Source of the DNA: Symsagittifera roscoffensis | Lineage: Eukaryota; Xenacoelomorpha; Acoela; Convolutidae | Length of the DNA stretch: 64,000 nt | Assembly (NCBI RefSeq): GCF_963678635.1 | Contig: NC_087064.1 | Location: 52,286,684-52,350,683 of the forward strand | Reading direction: 5' to 3' | Part shown: positions 62,816 to 64,000 of the stretch, piece by piece | Layout of the letters: the number at the start of each line of letters is the position of its first letter | How positions within the stretch are numbered: the stretch's first letter is position 1 | Program-made: the position numbers and the translations under genes | Notes under the pieces: model-generated | Databases searched by the model: none | Seen by the model: the letters and a program-made list of their open reading frames with translations, nothing else | What the model was told of the DNA's origin: nothing

Positions 62816-63461
62816 ATGAGTTCTACTGCCCACTTGCACACTGAGGTCGAGATCCTCAATGTTTCAAATCACCACACTCTTTTAATCTCTCAATTTTTTA
62901 AAATCTCGTCATACCGCCCCCATCACCCAAAAATTTTTTACGACTCACACCCCAAGCCTCCACGTCAAGTTCGGCAATCAGTTTTAAGCTCTTTTAAAGT
63001 AGATATTGACTCCGTTTCAACCAATCTTAACCATTCACTCAATCCTAATAACCTAGAAGTTTCCACTGTCGTTTTTAACCACCACAAGTCCCTTTTAGAA
63101 CATAACCACAGAAATCTAGTAACCAAGTTCCTCGCAGAAATCACTCCCTCTAAAGTAATTTGTATACCACCCCCTAAGGTCAAACCCACAAAAAAATCTC
63201 TCCTCAGAACTACCCGCTATAAACTCTCTCAAGTCCGGTCTGGTTACAGCCGGCTTTTAAAGACATACCTCTCCCGACTAGACAACAAAGTTTCCCCACT
63301 ATGTCCGTACTGTCACCTAGCACCCCATTCTATTTGCCACATTTTAACTGCCCCAAGAATACCTCCCCACTCACTACCGCAGACCTGCGGCTTAGGCCTG
63401 TAGAAGTTGCGAAGTTCCTTAGCCTGGAGACGGACGAGCCCAACCCGACCAACGTGGGCTA
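62816..63461 (+). pseudogene. C-terminal region of the LINE protein
   Basis: An open frame runs to 63403 with P-P-R-Q-V-R-Q-S near its start and a zinc-binding C-P-Y-C-H-L-A-P-H-S-I-C-H near 63303-63341. It then shifts by one base to L-R-P-V-E-V-A-K-F-L-S-L-E-T, ending TAA about 63461. This matches the last segment of many Jockey/CR1-type polyproteins. Confidence 0.6.
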
Positions 63462-63477
63462 ATGAAAGAGAAAAAAA

Positions 63478-63529
63478 TGTACCAAATCCGAAATTACTCT
63501 ATGAGAAAGCGACCCTGGACTTAGGCCGA
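63478..63529 (+). mobile_element. LTR D, part 2
   Basis: TGTACC, then AAATCCGAAATTACTCTATGAG (first 20 bases match the C LTR), continues the LTR interrupted at 59932. Combined length is about 388 bp. The final bases (GGCCGA) are degenerate relative to CA. Confidence 0.75.
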
Positions 63530-63531
63530 TG

Positions 63532-63549
63532 TGGTGCGAACAAACGAGT
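63532..63549 (+). promoter_or_regulatory. Primer binding site, element D
   Basis: TGGTGCGAACAAACGAGT follows the LTR by about 2 nt and shares its first eight bases with elements A and C, so this LTR is the 5' LTR of an element running right. Confidence 0.65.
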
Positions 63550-64000
63550 CTCGAACAGACGTCTAAAAGTTTAGATTGAGCAAAAAGATAATAGAAAAGA
63601 GAAATTAGATCAAAACGCTCAACAAAATGATATACCAAATCCACGTCTCAATAAGTCTGATCAAATAAAATTGATGATAAAGCTGACACCAGGCCACAAC
63701 CAGGACGACAGACCGAACCTTTACATCATGAAAGGAAAAAACAGACTATAAAGATTATTTCTGTACAAAAATTTTTAAGCAGTAGGTTTTCTCTCATCAA
63801 TGTGAATTGCAAATAATAGAGCTGTAAAATACTTTACTAAGCCGTATATCTCACTGTGACGCGTATTTATTAAATAAATATTTAACTAGTCGACTACAAA
63901 GCTTTCATCTACCTCTAAATTTTCATATTTGCAATGATTTTGTAAAAATTTTCATATTTATTGAATAAGTAGAAAACCAAAAAAAACTAGTTAGTTAAAA
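63550..64000 (+). mobile_element. Leader of element D, decayed
   Basis: GTCTCGAACAGAC and TTAGATTGAGCAAAAAGAT align with the element C leader after its primer site. ACAAAATG(A/T)TATAC aligns with the ORF0 start, and a frame keeps R-L-N-K-S. Stops follow. From about 63770 on I find no match to element C, so the copy is truncated or diverged. Confidence 0.5.

Larger units (their letters stand above)
59933..63477 (+). mobile_element. Dead non-LTR retrotransposon (CR1/Jockey-like layout)
   Basis: A 3.5-kb insertion splits LTR D. TGTACC is present on both sides (59923-59928 and 63478-63483). The 3' end is a short A-rich tail (GAAAGAGAAAAAAA). Order along it: PHD-like finger, apurinic endonuclease, reverse transcriptase and a C-terminal zinc-binding segment followed by the L-R-P-V-E-V-A-K-F-L-type tail of this group. 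Multiple stops and frameshifts, a YADK in place of YADD, and a local three-fold 30- to 40-bp repeat at 61040-61150 show it is inactive. It is more GC-rich than its surroundings. Confidence 0.85.

Noticed and set aside
62965-63189. Minus-strand frame in the LINE
   Set aside because: It is a shadow of the LINE C-terminal region, which has recognisable plus-strand motifs.
1-64000. tRNA or rRNA genes
   Set aside because: No cloverleaf-like sequence or rRNA block was recognised on either strand.

Overview
The window is animal nuclear DNA, AT-rich and packed with repeats. It has spliceosomal introns with GT-AG borders, exons of an apextrin/ApeC-like gene, Ty3/gypsy LTR elements, a non-LTR retrotransposon, MITEs and a giant terminal-inverted-repeat element. 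An invertebrate is likely. I cannot assign a phylum from the sequence alone.

Layout. 1-2210: the 5' end of an LTR element on the minus strand (element A), decayed and cut by the window edge. 2251-4538: two phase-compatible exons of an apextrin-like gene, with element A ending 40 bp before the first exon. 4747-5687: a palindrome-rich TIR element. 5688-11098: no confident gene; it holds a diverged duplication, a decayed LTR (B) and a hAT-type MITE. 11099-17757: two tandem copies of a 3.33-kb unit. 17758-19990: degenerate TCGAC-rich satellite. 19995-38905: a young 18.9-kb Ty3/gypsy-type element (C) with 410-bp LTRs that read as identical and a GTAA target duplication. 39571-59169: a 19.6-kb element with about 4-kb terminal inverted repeats and an exact 6-bp target duplication GCATTA. 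Its size and ends resemble Maverick/Polinton, but no DNA polymerase or integrase is visible. 59597-63529: a fourth LTR (D) split by a dead non-LTR retrotransposon (59933-63477), followed by the start of element D.

Element C is the most striking object. Besides one uninterrupted 2740-aa Gag-Pol frame, it carries a leader ORF0, an ORF1 overlapping gag, two small membrane ORFs joined by ATGA, a 378-codon frame with no ATG, CTG, GTG or TTG codon, an 872-aa envelope-like glycoprotein overlapping that frame, and a 601-codon ORF joined to the envelope ORF by ATGA. Decayed element A shows that ORF0, ORF1, the ORF1/gag junction, a leader splice donor, 60-nt-spaced hairpins and a covarying LTR stem-loop are shared between two diverged families. 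The chain of overlapping stop and start codons suggests translation by coupled termination-reinitiation plus splicing. That mechanism is inferred, not shown.

The giant TIR element has repeated CTGATTGG (CCAAT-box) motifs about 50 bp apart and perfect CRE sites (TGACGTCA). It also has a zinc-finger ORF in each arm with an in-frame TGA in the two right-arm copies, several intact or broken small ORFs, and a young 4.29-kb tandem duplication of its right arm.
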